A DNA stretch of 64,000 nucleotides from Clostridium sp. (GTDB taxonomy: Bacteria > Bacillota > Clostridia > Clostridiales > Clostridiaceae): positions 1-64,000 of the forward strand of contig NZ_JAGHFX010000010.1 of NCBI RefSeq assembly GCF_017888565.1, in the 5' to 3' direction. Below are positions 35,580-46,193 of the stretch, piece after piece. How positions within the stretch are numbered: position 1 is the stretch's first letter; the number at the start of each line of letters is the position of its first letter. Position numbers and translations under genes: made by a program. The notes under the pieces were generated by a model, which saw only the letters and a list, made by a program, of their open reading frames with translations, had not been told where the DNA came from and did not search any database.

Positions 35580-36839
35580 TCATCTTTCATGATAATATAA
35601 TGTTTTATATTCTTTTGGGGTTATTCCAACAAATTTTTTAAAAGTCTTTGAAAAATGGCTTTGATCAATAAAACCTAAAGGTACATAAATATCTACAACA
35701 GATTTTTTGCCAGATACAATTAATTTTTTGCATACTTCAATTCTTTCTTTTTGTATATAATCGCTAATAGATATTCCAACTTCTTTCTTAAATAAATGTG
35801 AGAGATAGCAAGGATTCATAGATGAGTACTCTGCAAGCTTTGAAAGGGATATTTTCTCATATAAATGTTCAAATATGTATTTTTGACATTTAAGAATAGC
35901 AGAAGAGTAGTTATACATTTTAACTTTCTTTACATGCTCTGTATAATCTAAAATCATTTTTAAAAATAATTCATTTATATCTTTTATAGTATTAAGATCT
36001 TCAACTGCTTCAAAATAAAAATCAGTAAGTGTTAGGGATACTTCCCAAGCAAGTCCCTTTTCTATAGCTGCACGGGACACTATTGATGTATAGCTAATAA
36101 AAATATTCTTTAGATTTCTTAAAGGATTTTTGGAGTTAACTCCTAATTCACCATCAAAAGTAGTATATTTAAAAAACTCCATTACCTCTTCTAAATTCCC
36201 TTCTGTTATATGTTTCAATAATTTTCTTTCAAACTCTTGAGAATGATGCAATCTACCATTTCGTCTTTTCTTTAAATTTGAAATATAAAAGGCTTTACTA
36301 TCTTTAAGTTCAACATCAATAAGAATTTCATCAATATTTACTACATTAGTTAAATCTAATTTATCATTATAAATGGAATGATAAAGAAGTAGCCCTGCAT
36401 CTATAAAACTATTAAAATCCATTATAACGATATTATTATAATAATTAATTAAGCTTTCTCTGTATTTTACAAAAATATCAAACTTTTTAATAATTGAATT
36501 AATAGACTTCTCATCAATTTCAGAAGAAATAGTGGGTCCTACTAAAAGAGTTCCGCTAATATTGTCATTAGTAATTACTTTAATAATAAAATAATTTTCA
36601 TGATACATTGTTGATTTAATATTTATAGGAATATTTTCATCATTAATAGATAGAAAGTCATTTAAAAGTTGTTCAGTATTATTATATAAGGGGTTAGTAC
36701 TATGTTTATAAGAAAACTTAAAGAGAATTATACCACTAGAGTTAAAAAAGAATATTGGTATTTTTAACATTCCAAAGGTTTTATTACAAATATATTCTAT
36801 ATCATCTAAAGACAAAATACTATTTTTAATAGGAAACAT
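35580..36839 (-). CDS. AraC family transcriptional regulator
   Basis: 419 residues. C-terminal AraC double HTH (about 320-415: ISLSKLAEYSSMNPCYLSHL, then GFIDQSHFSKTFKKFVGITP). The first 300 residues form a sensory region, possibly PocR/YesN-like, with a charged spacer (about 190-225). Target genes unknown; the divergent short-chain dehydrogenase gene starts 190 bp away and is a candidate. AGGAG site. Confidence 0.85.
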   Translation of the reverse strand: MFPIKNSILSLDDIEYICNKTFGMLKIPIFFFNSSGIILFKFSYKHSTNPLYNNTEQLLNDFLSINDENIPINIKSTMYHENYFIIKVITNDNISGTLLVGPTISSEIDEKSINSIIKKFDIFVKYRESLINYYNNIVIMDFNSFIDAGLLLYHSIYNDKLDLTNVVNIDEILIDVELKDSKAFYISNLKKRRNGRLHHSQEFERKLLKHITEGNLEEVMEFFKYTTFDGELGVNSKNPLRNLKNIFISYTSIVSRAAIEKGLAWEVSLTLTDFYFEAVEDLNTIKDINELFLKMILDYTEHVKKVKMYNYSSAILKCQKYIFEHLYEKISLSKLAEYSSMNPCYLSHLFKKEVGISISDYIQKERIEVCKKLIVSGKKSVVDIYVPLGFIDQSHFSKTFKKFVGITPKEYKTLYYHER

Positions 36840-37029
36840 TTACATCACTCCTAGAAGAACTATTCCTAATATTTAACAATATAGATATTATAACATACAT
36901 AACAATAATAAAGTAAAATAATTCCCTATAATATGTAAAGTAAATACAAAATTCTAATAATAATACAATAATAAATTTATAAAAATATTTAATATAAAGG
37001 TATGACTAAATGAAAGGAATGATTAATTT

Positions 37030-37767
37030 ATGGGGAAAAAAGTTGCTCTTATAACAGGCTCATCAAGAGGAATAGGTGCAGCATGTGCTACAGAATTTGC
37101 TGAAGCAGGATATAATGTTATTATTCACTGTAATAGTAATGTAGAACGTGCTAAAGATGTAGCTAATGCTTGTATTTCACTTGGAGCTGAAGTTCTAATA
37201 TGTCAAGCAGATGTTTCAAAATATGATGAATGCAAAAAAATGGTACAAGAATCAATAAACAAGTTTGGTTTTATTGATGTACTTGTTAACAATGCAGGTA
37301 TTGAATTTAATGGTTCAATAATGGATACTGAAATAGAAAAATTTGATCAGGTTATGAAAACAAATGCATATGGACCTTTTTATATGTCAAAACTAATAGT
37401 TCCATATATGATGCAAGAAAAAACAGGTAGCCTTATTTTTATATCTTCTACAAGTGCTTCAACAGGTGCATTGGGAAGCTCTGCATATGCTTCTTCAAAG
37501 TCAGCACTTCTTGGATTGACAAAGACGCTTGCTAGAGACTTAGCGCCAATAGGTATTAATGTAAATGCTATTTCTCCTGGAGCCATAGAAACAGATATGG
37601 TATCAGTTCTTCCGGAAGAATTAAAAACTTGGATAAAGGGTAGTGTATATGCAGCAAGACTTGGAAAGCCAGAAGAAATTGGTGCAACAGCCGTATTCCT
37701 AGCATCAGATAAAGCCAAGTATTTAACCGGACAAAATATAACAGTTGATGGTATTTTTCGCACATAA
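37030..37767 (+). CDS. short-chain dehydrogenase/reductase, FabG-like
   Basis: 245 residues, classical SDR. NAD(P)-binding TGSSRGIG (about 9-16), NNAG (about 88-91), catalytic Ser in ISSTSAS (about 138), YASSK with Tyr and Lys (about 155-159), SPGAIETDM (about 185-193) and the C-terminal TGQNITVDGI. It reduces a carbonyl with NAD(P)H; FabG-type acyl-ACP reduction or an alternative substrate such as in EF-P modification is possible. No fatty-acid genes are nearby, which favours a dedicated, non-FAS role. Confidence 0.85.
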   Translation: MGKKVALITGSSRGIGAACATEFAEAGYNVIIHCNSNVERAKDVANACISLGAEVLICQADVSKYDECKKMVQESINKFGFIDVLVNNAGIEFNGSIMDTEIEKFDQVMKTNAYGPFYMSKLIVPYMMQEKTGSLIFISSTSASTGALGSSAYASSKSALLGLTKTLARDLAPIGINVNAISPGAIETDMVSVLPEELKTWIKGSVYAARLGKPEEIGATAVFLASDKAKYLTGQNITVDGIFRT

Positions 37768-37856
37768 TTGTATTTTATTTAACAAACTATAACTAATTTA
37801 ATAGTAGAAATAATTTTATAAATTTAAAATATACTATTTAATTTCACTTTTACAGA

Positions 37857-37904
37857 AAATAGCCTTTAATATCTTCGAAAAAGATTATATTAAAGGCTAT
37901 TTTT
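37857..37904 (+). terminator. terminator of the SDR gene
   Basis: AAAATAGCCTTTAATAT pairs with ATATTAAAGGCTATTTT (near-perfect), followed by T residues. The rest of the 331-bp gap before nadA holds only the nad operator and promoter region. Confidence 0.85.
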
Positions 37905-38055
37905 ATATAGTTAAATTTATTTAATTTTTAATATATTAAAAATTAAATAAATAGACGTTAAGTATCAACAAATAATAAATTATAAAATCCTTATGGTATA
38001 ACTATATAAATACTTCAAGTAAAATTACGCTTCCTCTATTTTCCTTTTTATGTTA

Positions 38056-38071
38056 TAGTGTATATACACTA
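38056..38071. promoter_or_regulatory. palindromic operator candidate of the nad operon
   Basis: TAGTGTATATACACTA is a perfect 16-bp palindrome that overlaps a -10-like TATAGT (38054-38059), 28 bp before nadA. The position is that of a repressor site. NAD synthesis in Firmicutes is commonly repressed by NiaR (YrxA) in response to nicotinate, so NiaR is the likely regulator; no NiaR gene is in the window. Confidence 0.6.
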
Positions 38072-38098
38072 GTAAATATTTTAGGGGGTTGTGTAAAC

Positions 38099-39004
38099 TT
38101 GAATTTAAAAAATGAAATAATTAAATTAAAAAATAAAAAAAATGCTCTTATATTAGCTCATTTATATCAAAATGATGAAATTCAAGAAGTATCTGATATT
38201 GTTGGAGATTCTTATTTTTTAAGTAAGAAAGCAATGGAAAGTGATAAAAGCTTAATAATCTTTTGTGGAGTAAAATTTATGGCAGAAAGTGCAAAAATTT
38301 TATCGCCTAACAAGAGAATTTTAATACCTTCAAATAAAACAACCTGTCCAATGGCTGATATGGCAGTAGAATATAAATTAAATCATTTGATAGAAAAACA
38401 CTCAAAAGCTAAAATAGTTACTTATATTAATTCTAATATTGATATAAAAGCTATTTCAGATGTATGTGTAACCTCATCTTCAGCAGTAAAAATCATAAAT
38501 AATATTGATAGTAATGAAATTTTATTTTTGCCAGATAGAAATCTTGGTAGCTATTTACAAGAACAAATTCCTAATAAGAAATTTATCTTATACGATGGAT
38601 TTTGTCCAACTCATGAAAGAATTGAAGTAAACGAAATTAAAGCAATTAAGGATAAATATAATGAATTTAAAGTACTTGTTCACCCAGAATGTAATAAGGA
38701 AGTAAGAGATATTGCAGATTATATTGGTAGTACATCAGAACTTATAACTTATAGTGAAAAATCTAATGCTAAAGGCTTTATCGTAGTAACTGAAGAAGGC
38801 GTTCTTTATCAAATGAAATTAAAAAGTCCAAATAAAACCTTTATAAAAACTAATACAGGTATGATTTGTCCTAACATGAAAATGATAACTTTAGAAAATT
38901 TATATAATTGTTTATTAAATGAGGAATATGAAGTGCACTTAGACGAGGATTTAAGAAATAAGGCATATAAATCTTTAGAAAATATGCACTTATTATCTAG
39001 GTAG
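38099..39004 (+). CDS. nadA: quinolinate synthase
   Basis: 301 residues. Condenses iminoaspartate with dihydroxyacetone phosphate to quinolinate using a [4Fe-4S] cluster. The three cluster cysteines are in IFCGVKFMAES (about 61), HPECN (about 199) and GMICPNMKMIT (about 257), at the family positions. Also visible are AHLYQNDEIQE at the N-terminus and the YINSN strand. TTG start at 38099 preceded by a GGGGG site. First gene of nadABC. Confidence 0.92.
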   Translation: MNLKNEIIKLKNKKNALILAHLYQNDEIQEVSDIVGDSYFLSKKAMESDKSLIIFCGVKFMAESAKILSPNKRILIPSNKTTCPMADMAVEYKLNHLIEKHSKAKIVTYINSNIDIKAISDVCVTSSSAVKIINNIDSNEILFLPDRNLGSYLQEQIPNKKFILYDGFCPTHERIEVNEIKAIKDKYNEFKVLVHPECNKEVRDIADYIGSTSELITYSEKSNAKGFIVVTEEGVLYQMKLKSPNKTFIKTNTGMICPNMKMITLENLYNCLLNEEYEVHLDEDLRNKAYKSLENMHLLSR

Positions 39005-39007
39005 ATT

Positions 39008-40285
39008 ATGATATATGATGTTTTAATTGTTGGGACAGGTGTAGCTGGGCTTTATACAGCTTTAAATATCCGTGATGATTTAAGTGTTTTAGTTATAACA
39101 AAAGGAAAAAGAACTGATTGCAATAGTTATTTGGCTCAAGGAGGTATATCTACAGCGTTAAATACTGAAGACATAAGTATTTTTATAAATGATACTCTAA
39201 AAGCTGGAAATTATAAAAATAATATTGATTCTGTTAAGGAAATTGCAGAAAAATCAATGGATATAACTTTAGATTTAATAAACTTAGGAGTACCCTTTGA
39301 TAAAAATTACAATACTTTAAATTATACTAGAGAAGGGGGTCATAGTGTAAATAGAATCCTTCATGTTAAAGATCAAACTGGAAAAGCAATAGTAGATTCC
39401 TTACTAGATAAAGTATCATTAAAGAAAAATATAAAGATTTTAGAAAATACTACTTTAGAAAATTTAATAATTTTTAATAATGTTTGTATAGGTGGATTAG
39501 TAAGTAATGAAGAAAATGAATATAAGATATTTTCAAAAATAACTGTATTAGCTACAGGTGGTATTGGTGGTATATTTAACTCAACTACAAATGTTGAATC
39601 ATTAACAGGGGATGGAATAAAAGTAGCTCTACATAATAAAATAAATGTTGTAGATATGGAATATCAACAGCTTCATCCTACAGTATTATATAAAAAAGAA
39701 ACTAATAGTAGACGATTATTGCTTACAGAATCTCTAAGAGGTGAAGGAGCTATAATTATAAATCAAAAAGGTGATAAATTCATAGATCCATTATTGCCGA
39801 GAGACATTGTATCAGCTAGTATATTAAATGAAATTTCAAAAAACTATGTAACCCCTTATGTATATCTAGATGTGAGAAGTCTTGGAAAAGAATATTTAAA
39901 GAAGAGGTTTCCTTATATCTATAATGAATGTTTAAAAATTGGCTTAGAAATTCATAAGGATTTAATACCAATATCACCAGCTCATCATTTTTCAATGGGC
40001 GGTATTAAAGTGAATTTAAATGGACAAACATCCTTAAATAATCTTTATGCTGTTGGTGAAGTAAGTTGTACAGGAGTTCATGGTTCTAATAGATTAGCTA
40101 GTAATTCATTACTAGAAGCAATTGTATTTGCTAAAAATGCAGCTGAAGATATAAATATTAAGGCACCTGAGTTATGTATAAGTACAAACTTTCAAAATAA
40201 TGTTAAGAGAATAAATGAAAAGATATTAATAGAATATTTAAAGAAAAGAGTTGATTATAAATATGCTAAACTTTTTAATAGTTGA
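39008..40285 (+). CDS. nadB: L-aspartate oxidase
   Basis: 425 residues. FAD-binding VGTGVAGLYTALN (about 7-19), SYLAQGGIST (about 39-48), the active-site region LTESLRGEGA (about 238) and HPTVLY, and the C-terminal FAD region GVHGSNRLASNSLLEA (about 357). Oxidises aspartate to iminoaspartate for NadA. About 100 residues shorter than the E. coli enzyme: the C-terminal helical domain is reduced, as in other clostridia. It starts 3 bp after nadA and overlaps nadC by 23 bp. Confidence 0.92.
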   Translation: MIYDVLIVGTGVAGLYTALNIRDDLSVLVITKGKRTDCNSYLAQGGISTALNTEDISIFINDTLKAGNYKNNIDSVKEIAEKSMDITLDLINLGVPFDKNYNTLNYTREGGHSVNRILHVKDQTGKAIVDSLLDKVSLKKNIKILENTTLENLIIFNNVCIGGLVSNEENEYKIFSKITVLATGGIGGIFNSTTNVESLTGDGIKVALHNKINVVDMEYQQLHPTVLYKKETNSRRLLLTESLRGEGAIIINQKGDKFIDPLLPRDIVSASILNEISKNYVTPYVYLDVRSLGKEYLKKRFPYIYNECLKIGLEIHKDLIPISPAHHFSMGGIKVNLNGQTSLNNLYAVGEVSCTGVHGSNRLASNSLLEAIVFAKNAAEDINIKAPELCISTNFQNNVKRINEKILIEYLKKRVDYKYAKLFNS

Positions 40286-41102
40286 TAAATTAATAAAAGA
40301 AGCTTTACTAGAAGATTCTCCTTATGGAGATGTAACCACATCTTCTATTGTAAGAGATGAAAAAAAAGCTAGTTCTGATTTAATAGTTAAAGAAAATGGA
40401 GTAATTTGTGGTTTGCCTATATTTATTAGAGTCTTTGAAATATTAGGTGAAGTTGAATTTAAATCCTATGTAAAAGAAGGCGATTTTATAAGTAAAGGAG
40501 TTATAATAGGAAAATTATATGGAAATGCTTCTAATATTTTAATTGGAGAACGCATTGCATTAAATATTTTACAAAGATTAAGTGGAATTGCTACTGAAAC
40601 AAATAAATATGTATCAAAGCTAAAGGGACTTAGCACGAAGGTTTTAGATACTAGAAAAACAACACCTACTCTTAGGCATATAGAAAAATATGCTGTTTCC
40701 ATAGGTGGAGGAATGAATCATAGGTTTTCATTATCAGATGGAATTTTAATTAAAGATAACCATATTGGATATGCTGGAGGCATTAAAGAAGCTATTAATC
40801 TCGTAAGAGAAAGTAGCTTATTTATTAGAAAAATAGAGGTAGAAGCTGAAAATGAAGCTGATGTTTTAGAAGCATTAGAAGCTAAAGCAGATATTATAAT
40901 GCTTGATAATATGTCTGTAGAAGACACTAAAAAAATGGTTAAAATAATTAGAGATAGGGCTTTAATAGAAAGCTCTGGGAATATTACATTAGATAATATA
41001 AGAGATTATGCAGAAACTGGTGTACATTTTATTTCTTCTGGTTCTTTAACTAATAATATTAAGTGTTTAGATATTTCTTTGAAAAATTTAAAAGTAATTT
41101 AG
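40263..41102 (+). CDS. nadC: nicotinate-nucleotide pyrophosphorylase (quinolinate phosphoribosyltransferase)
   Basis: About 279 residues. Makes nicotinate mononucleotide from quinolinate and PRPP. Visible: DSPYGDVTTSSIV (about 16-28), ERIALNILQRLSGIAT (about 96-111), the PRPP-site DTRKTTPTLRHIEKYAV (about 132-148), LIKDNHI (about 166-172) and EVEAENEAD (about 192). ATG 40263 is chosen because the family starts just before this LIVDKL region; TTG 40251 is the alternative. It overlaps the nadB end in another frame. Confidence 0.92.
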   Translation: MLNFLIVDKLIKEALLEDSPYGDVTTSSIVRDEKKASSDLIVKENGVICGLPIFIRVFEILGEVEFKSYVKEGDFISKGVIIGKLYGNASNILIGERIALNILQRLSGIATETNKYVSKLKGLSTKVLDTRKTTPTLRHIEKYAVSIGGGMNHRFSLSDGILIKDNHIGYAGGIKEAINLVRESSLFIRKIEVEAENEADVLEALEAKADIIMLDNMSVEDTKKMVKIIRDRALIESSGNITLDNIRDYAETGVHFISSGSLTNNIKCLDISLKNLKVI

Positions 41103-41211
41103 ATAAAAAATTATCCTTATCGAATTATTAATACTTGAAGTGATCTGTAATGAGTATTAAAATTAGCTTGTTAGAAAATTATAAATAAATACATATGATG
41201 TGAGGTTAAAA

Positions 41212-42369
41212 ATGAAGATACGAAAGCCAGATTACTTTGATGAATTTGAATGTATAGCTTCTGAATGTGAAGATACTTGTTGTGCTGGATGGGGAATAGT
41301 AATAGATGAAGAAAGTCATAAACATTATTTATCTGTAGAAGGTAAATTTGGAGATGAATTAAGAAGCAAGATAGTTAATGAAGATGAAGAAAATGTTTTT
41401 GTTTTAAATGGAGATAGATGTTCTTTTTTAAACCAAAATAATTTATGTGATATATATAATAATTTAGGACCAGAAGGTCTTTGTTATACCTGTAGACAAT
41501 ATCCTCGTTACTTAGAGGAGTTTGGAAATACTCGTGAAATTGGTATATCTTTATCATGTCCTGAAGCTGCAAGAATAATACTTAGAAAATCTGATAAGGT
41601 AGAATTTGAATTAAGTGAAAATGATGAAGAAATCACTAGCTATAATGATATTAATCCGATGATTTATATTAATCTTATGCAATGCAGAAAAATAGTTTTT
41701 GATATCATGCAAAATAGAGAAATAGATTTAAAAATAAGATGTGCTTTAGTTCTTATATTTATAAATGAAGTGCAAGAAAAGATAGATTCAAATGATATCC
41801 AATCAATTAAGTTAGTTAAAGATAAGTACTTAAATAAGGATTTTATTAAATCAACTATTAATGATATTGAAGTATATAAAGGTAAAAATACAGAAAAATA
41901 TATTAACATAAAAGAAGTTATAGAAGTCTTTAGAGATTTAAAGCATATTAAGCCAAATGACATTTTAGGGCTAGAAGATGCCTTAAGATACTTTTGGCAA
42001 AATGAAGATGATAAAGATATTTACCTAGATATTCATAAAAAGTTTGATGGATATTATAAGGCAAAAAGCTATGAATTTGAACAAATACTAGTTTACTTTG
42101 TATTTAGATACTTTATGAAGGCTGTTTTTGACTATGATGCTTTAGCTAAGATTAAAATAGCATTAGTAAGCTATACAATGATAAAAGAACTGTGTGTAGT
42201 AAGATATCTAGAAAATAAAGAGTTTACAAATGCAGATATGGTTGACATAGCCCATACATATTCTAAGGATGTAGAACACTTAGAAGAAAACATTGAAACT
42301 TTAGAAGAATTATTTGAAACTAATGATGTATTTAGTATTGAGGAATTATTAATTACTCTATTAAACTAA
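41212..42369 (+). CDS. FliB-like flagellin lysine-N-methylase family protein
   Basis: About 385 residues. The cysteine-rich N-terminus is diagnostic: FECIASECEDTCCAGWGIVI (about 10-29), DRCSFLNQNNLCDIY (about 72-86) and GLCYTCRQYPRYLE (about 94-107), likely binding an Fe-S cluster. The family includes FliB, which N-methylates flagellin lysines, but many members lie far from flagellar genes, as here, so the substrate is open. ATG 41212 with GAGGT site; GTG 41200 is unlikely. Confidence 0.75.
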   Translation: MKIRKPDYFDEFECIASECEDTCCAGWGIVIDEESHKHYLSVEGKFGDELRSKIVNEDEENVFVLNGDRCSFLNQNNLCDIYNNLGPEGLCYTCRQYPRYLEEFGNTREIGISLSCPEAARIILRKSDKVEFELSENDEEITSYNDINPMIYINLMQCRKIVFDIMQNREIDLKIRCALVLIFINEVQEKIDSNDIQSIKLVKDKYLNKDFIKSTINDIEVYKGKNTEKYINIKEVIEVFRDLKHIKPNDILGLEDALRYFWQNEDDKDIYLDIHKKFDGYYKAKSYEFEQILVYFVFRYFMKAVFDYDALAKIKIALVSYTMIKELCVVRYLENKEFTNADMVDIAHTYSKDVEHLEENIETLEELFETNDVFSIEELLITLLN

Positions 42370-42400
42370 GATAAATATGCAATAATATTCTATATTATTA

Positions 42401-42455
42401 AAAAGAAAAATAATCCTATCTATTTTTAATTGATAAGATTATTTTTCTTTTTATA
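42401..42455 (+). terminator. terminator of the FliB-like gene
   Basis: AAAAGAAAAATAATC (42401-42415) pairs with GATTATTTTTCTTTT (42437-42451). Confidence 0.85.
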
Positions 42456-42590
42456 TTTATCTCTTATATAAAAGATTATACTCAATATTAAATTTATTAT
42501 AATTTTTTATAGATAATAAACCAACTAATTTCATTGCTTTAATATGGAAATGTAGTAAAATATATATGTAGTTAAATAGGGGGTAAATAT

Positions 42591-43166
42591 ATGAAACTAT
42601 TAAAAAGAATATCAATAATAATGACTTTAGTACTATCAATTACTGCTTTTTATGGTTGTAAAAGCAAAGAGCCATCTCCATCTGACACAGTAAAAACTTA
42701 TTTTGATGAAATTAAAAGTGCTGATGAAGCAACAATTTCTACATTACTAAGTAATGTGAAAGAAACTGACACTAATTCTTCTAAAAAGATGATTACTGAA
42801 ATACAAAAGCTTACTTATACTATTAATTCAGAAAGTATTGATGGAGAAAAGGCAACAGTTAATGTTAAAGTTAATGGACCAGATATGGCTGCTGTAATTG
42901 CTACGTCCATTCAAGAAATGTTTACAAGTGTATTTTCACAAGCTTTTTCTGGTACAGAAATGACAGAAGCAGAACAAAATAAATTATATGATGATATTAT
43001 GGTAAAAGCTTTAGATGGAGTTACATTTACAGATAGAACTGGAGATATAACTTTAGAAAAATCAGAAAATGGTTGGGAAATTACTAGTGCTAATGAAATT
43101 ACTAAGTTAATAATGAATATAGATCCAACTACTTTTGACACATCTAATACTGATATTGCAAATTAG
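42591..43166 (+). CDS. lipoprotein, DUF4878/DUF5105-like
   Basis: 191 residues. Lipoprotein signal peptide with lipobox FYGC (Cys about 23). The mature part begins with SPSDTVKTYFDEIKSADEA, the NTF2-like start seen in DUF4878-type proteins. It then has repeated beta segments (TINSESIDGEKATVNVKV, ITLEKSENGWEITS). Anchored at the outer face of the membrane; role unknown. GGGGGG site, single gene. Confidence 0.7.
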   Translation: MKLLKRISIIMTLVLSITAFYGCKSKEPSPSDTVKTYFDEIKSADEATISTLLSNVKETDTNSSKKMITEIQKLTYTINSESIDGEKATVNVKVNGPDMAAVIATSIQEMFTSVFSQAFSGTEMTEAEQNKLYDDIMVKALDGVTFTDRTGDITLEKSENGWEITSANEITKLIMNIDPTTFDTSNTDIAN

Positions 43167-43195
43167 ATTATAAAATAAATCTTTATATTAATTTA

Positions 43196-43237
43196 AAAAT
43201 GACCTTATCAAGTTTGAAATTGATAAGGTCATTTTTC
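43196..43237 (+). terminator. terminator of the lipoprotein gene
   Basis: AAATGACCTTATCAA pairs with TTGATAAGGTCATTT (perfect), followed by T residues. Confidence 0.9.
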
Positions 43238-43357
43238 TTATTAACTCTACTTTAATACTTATTACTTTTTATTGTTGCAACTTTATAGTATAATAGTCAT
43301 AAAACCTTATGTTTACAAGGTTTGTACTTAAATTTAGGGATGTGAGGTAATAAAAAT

Positions 43358-46147
43358 ATGTTAACTCCAATGATGAGACAATATTTTGAAATAAAAGAAA
43401 ATTATAAGGATTGTATCTTATTTTTTAGATTAGGTGACTTTTATGAAATGTTCTTTGATGATGCTAAAATAGCTTCTAGAGAATTAGAACTTGTTTTAAC
43501 TGGAAGAGATTGTGGTCTTGAAGAAAGAGCTCCTATGTGTGGAATCCCATTTCATGCAGCTCCATCTTATATAGCAAGACTTGTTAATAAAGGTTATAAA
43601 GTAGCTATTGGAGAACAAGTTGAAGATGTTTCAGCTTCTAAAGGTATAGTTAAAAGAGATGTTATTAAAGTTATAACTCCTGGTACATATATAGAAAACA
43701 CTGAAGATAGTGAATATAAAAATACATATTTAATGTGTATAGTTGAAGATAATGGCTATTACGGGTTAGCCTCTTCTGATATATCTACTGGAGAATTTAA
43801 AGTAACGAGCTTTACAGCAATAAAAGCAAGTTTATTAGATGAAATAACTAAAATATCTCCAAAGGAAATAATTGTAGATATTAACATAAGTGATGAATTA
43901 TTATCAGAAATTACTTCTATTTCTTCAGCACTAATTACTAAGAGAGATTTAAGTAAAAGTATTTGTACTGAAGAAGAAATTCTAGAACAATTTTCAGAAG
44001 TATGCATTACTAATTTAAATGATTTATCTAAGACTGTATCTAAAGCCTTATTAAAGTATATTTATGATACTCAAAAGATGACTTTAACTAATATAAACCT
44101 TTTAGAGTATTATGACATAATTAATTATATGACTATAGATGGTAACTCAAGAAGAAATTTAGAGCTTACTGAAAACCTAAAAGAAAAATCTAAAAAAGGT
44201 AGTTTGATTTGGGTTTTAGATAAGACTGCTACTTCTATGGGAGGAAGAGCAATTAGAAAATGGATTGAAGAACCTCTTATTATAAAATCTGAAATTGAAA
44301 AGAGATTAGAAGGTGTAGAAGAGCTATATGATAATGCTTATTTTAATGAAGATTTAAGAAGTTTACTTAAGGAAATTTATGATATAGAAAGAATTGTAGG
44401 TAAAATTTCTAATAAAAATGCTAATGCTAAGGACTTAATTTCACTTAAGTGCTCATTAGAAAAGCTACCAGGTATAAAGTCTCATTTATCAGAAGCAACA
44501 TCAAATATACTAAAAGAATGGTATAAGGATTTAGATGAACTTACTGATATTAAAGAACTTTTATCTAATTCTATTTTAGATGATCCATCTATTGCCTTAA
44601 AGGAAGGTAATATAATAAAAGATGGATACAATGAAGAAGTAGATAGTTTAAGAACAGCTAAGCTTCATGGTAAGGAATGGATTGCAGCTCTAGAAAATAG
44701 AGAAAGAGACTTTACAGGAATTAGATCATTAAAGGTTGGATATAATAAGGTATTTGGTTATTATATAGAAATATCAAAAGCTAATTATAATTCAATTCCT
44801 GAAGGTAGATATATAAGAAAGCAAACACTAGCAAATGCTGAAAGATTTATAACTCAAGAATTAAAAGAAATGGAAGATAAAATCTTAGGAGCTGAAGAAA
44901 AGCTAGTAGCTTTAGAATATGATTTATTTATAGAAATAAGGGAAGCTATAGAAAAAGAAATTGCAAGACTTAAACAAAGTGCTAGAATTATCGGTAACTT
45001 AGATGCTTTATCTACTTTATCTTTAATAGCAGTAGAAAATGATTATGTTAAACCTAGCATAAATGAAGATGGAATTATAGAAATAAATGAAGGAAGACAC
45101 CCAGTTGTAGAAAAAGTAATTGGAAAAGGTGAATTTGTTTCTAATGATACTACATTAAATTCAAATGATAATAGACTTTTACTTATTACTGGTCCTAATA
45201 TGGCAGGTAAGTCTACATATATGAGACAAGTGGCACTTATTACTCTTATGGCTCAAATAGGATCATTTGTACCAGCTAAATCTGCTAATATTTCTATATG
45301 TGATAAGATCTTTACAAGAATAGGTGCTTCAGATGATTTAGCAGGTGGAAAATCTACCTTTATGGTTGAGATGTGGGAAGTATCTAACATCTTAAAGAAT
45401 GCTACATCTAAAAGCTTAGTTTTACTTGATGAAGTTGGAAGAGGAACATCAACTTATGATGGACTTAGTATAGCTTGGTCTGTAATAGAGTATATATCAA
45501 AAAATAACAACCTAAAATGCAAAACACTTTTTGCTACTCATTATCATGAATTAACTAAACTAGAAGGTGTTATAGAAGGTGTTAAAAACTATTCTGTTGC
45601 TGTAAGTGAAGTTGATGATAATATAATCTTCTTAAGAAAAATAGTAGAAGGTGGAGCAGATCAATCTTATGGTATAGAAGTTGCAAAACTTGCTGGATTA
45701 CCAACACAAGTTATTGATAGGGCTAAGGAAATATTATCTTCACTAGAAAATACATCAAATAAAAACTCATTAGATGTTACTTCAATAAAAGAAGTTGCGA
45801 CTGATAAGGTTGAGAAAGATGAAGTTAATGGATCTGTAGAAGTTAAAGCTCCCGCTCCAAATAGTAACTCATTAGATAATTCTAAGAATGATTCTAATGA
45901 AAGCTATATAGCTAAAGAAAGTGATACTTTAAATAATACATTATTAGAAGATACTAATACAAAGAAAGACTTTAAAAAGAAAAAGAATTATAAAGAAGAA
46001 ATAAACGATTATCAAATAGATTTCACAATGATAGAAAAAGAAAATTTAATTAATTCAATTGCTGATATAGACGTTATGGCATTAACTCCTATGGATGCAA
46101 TGAATACCTTATACAAGTTAATACTTGAAGCTAAAAGGGTTAAATAA
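43358..46147 (+). CDS. mutS: DNA mismatch repair protein MutS
   Basis: 929 residues. Mismatch-binding domain at the N-terminus with the wedge motif [11 protein letters not shown] (about 28-38), connector, lever and clamp domains. ATPase domain: Walker [15 protein letters not shown] (about 612-625), Walker [17 protein letters not shown] (about 688-703), FATHYHELT (about 726). After the ATPase there is an Asn/Asp/Lys-rich linker (about 800-885) before the C-terminal [14 protein letters not shown] and ALTPMDAMN helices. Finds mismatches and recruits MutL, encoded 46 bp downstream. Confidence 0.97.
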   Translation: MLTPMMRQYFEIKENYKDCILFFRLGDFYEMFFDDAKIASRELELVLTGRDCGLEERAPMCGIPFHAAPSYIARLVNKGYKVAIGEQVEDVSASKGIVKRDVIKVITPGTYIENTEDSEYKNTYLMCIVEDNGYYGLASSDISTGEFKVTSFTAIKASLLDEITKISPKEIIVDINISDELLSEITSISSALITKRDLSKSICTEEEILEQFSEVCITNLNDLSKTVSKALLKYIYDTQKMTLTNINLLEYYDIINYMTIDGNSRRNLELTENLKEKSKKGSLIWVLDKTATSMGGRAIRKWIEEPLIIKSEIEKRLEGVEELYDNAYFNEDLRSLLKEIYDIERIVGKISNKNANAKDLISLKCSLEKLPGIKSHLSEATSNILKEWYKDLDELTDIKELLSNSILDDPSIALKEGNIIKDGYNEEVDSLRTAKLHGKEWIAALENRERDFTGIRSLKVGYNKVFGYYIEISKANYNSIPEGRYIRKQTLANAERFITQELKEMEDKILGAEEKLVALEYDLFIEIREAIEKEIARLKQSARIIGNLDALSTLSLIAVENDYVKPSINEDGIIEINEGRHPVVEKVIGKGEFVSNDTTLNSNDNRLLLITGPNMAGKSTYMRQVALITLMAQIGSFVPAKSANISICDKIFTRIGASDDLAGGKSTFMVEMWEVSNILKNATSKSLVLLDEVGRGTSTYDGLSIAWSVIEYISKNNNLKCKTLFATHYHELTKLEGVIEGVKNYSVAVSEVDDNIIFLRKIVEGGADQSYGIEVAKLAGLPTQVIDRAKEILSSLENTSNKNSLDVTSIKEVATDKVEKDEVNGSVEVKAPAPNSNSLDNSKNDSNESYIAKESDTLNNTLLEDTNTKKDFKKKKNYKEEINDYQIDFTMIEKENLINSIADIDVMALTPMDAMNTLYKLILEAKRVK

Positions 46148-46193
46148 TTAATATTATAAATTAATTAATAGGGTACGTAATTGAGGTGATTAT

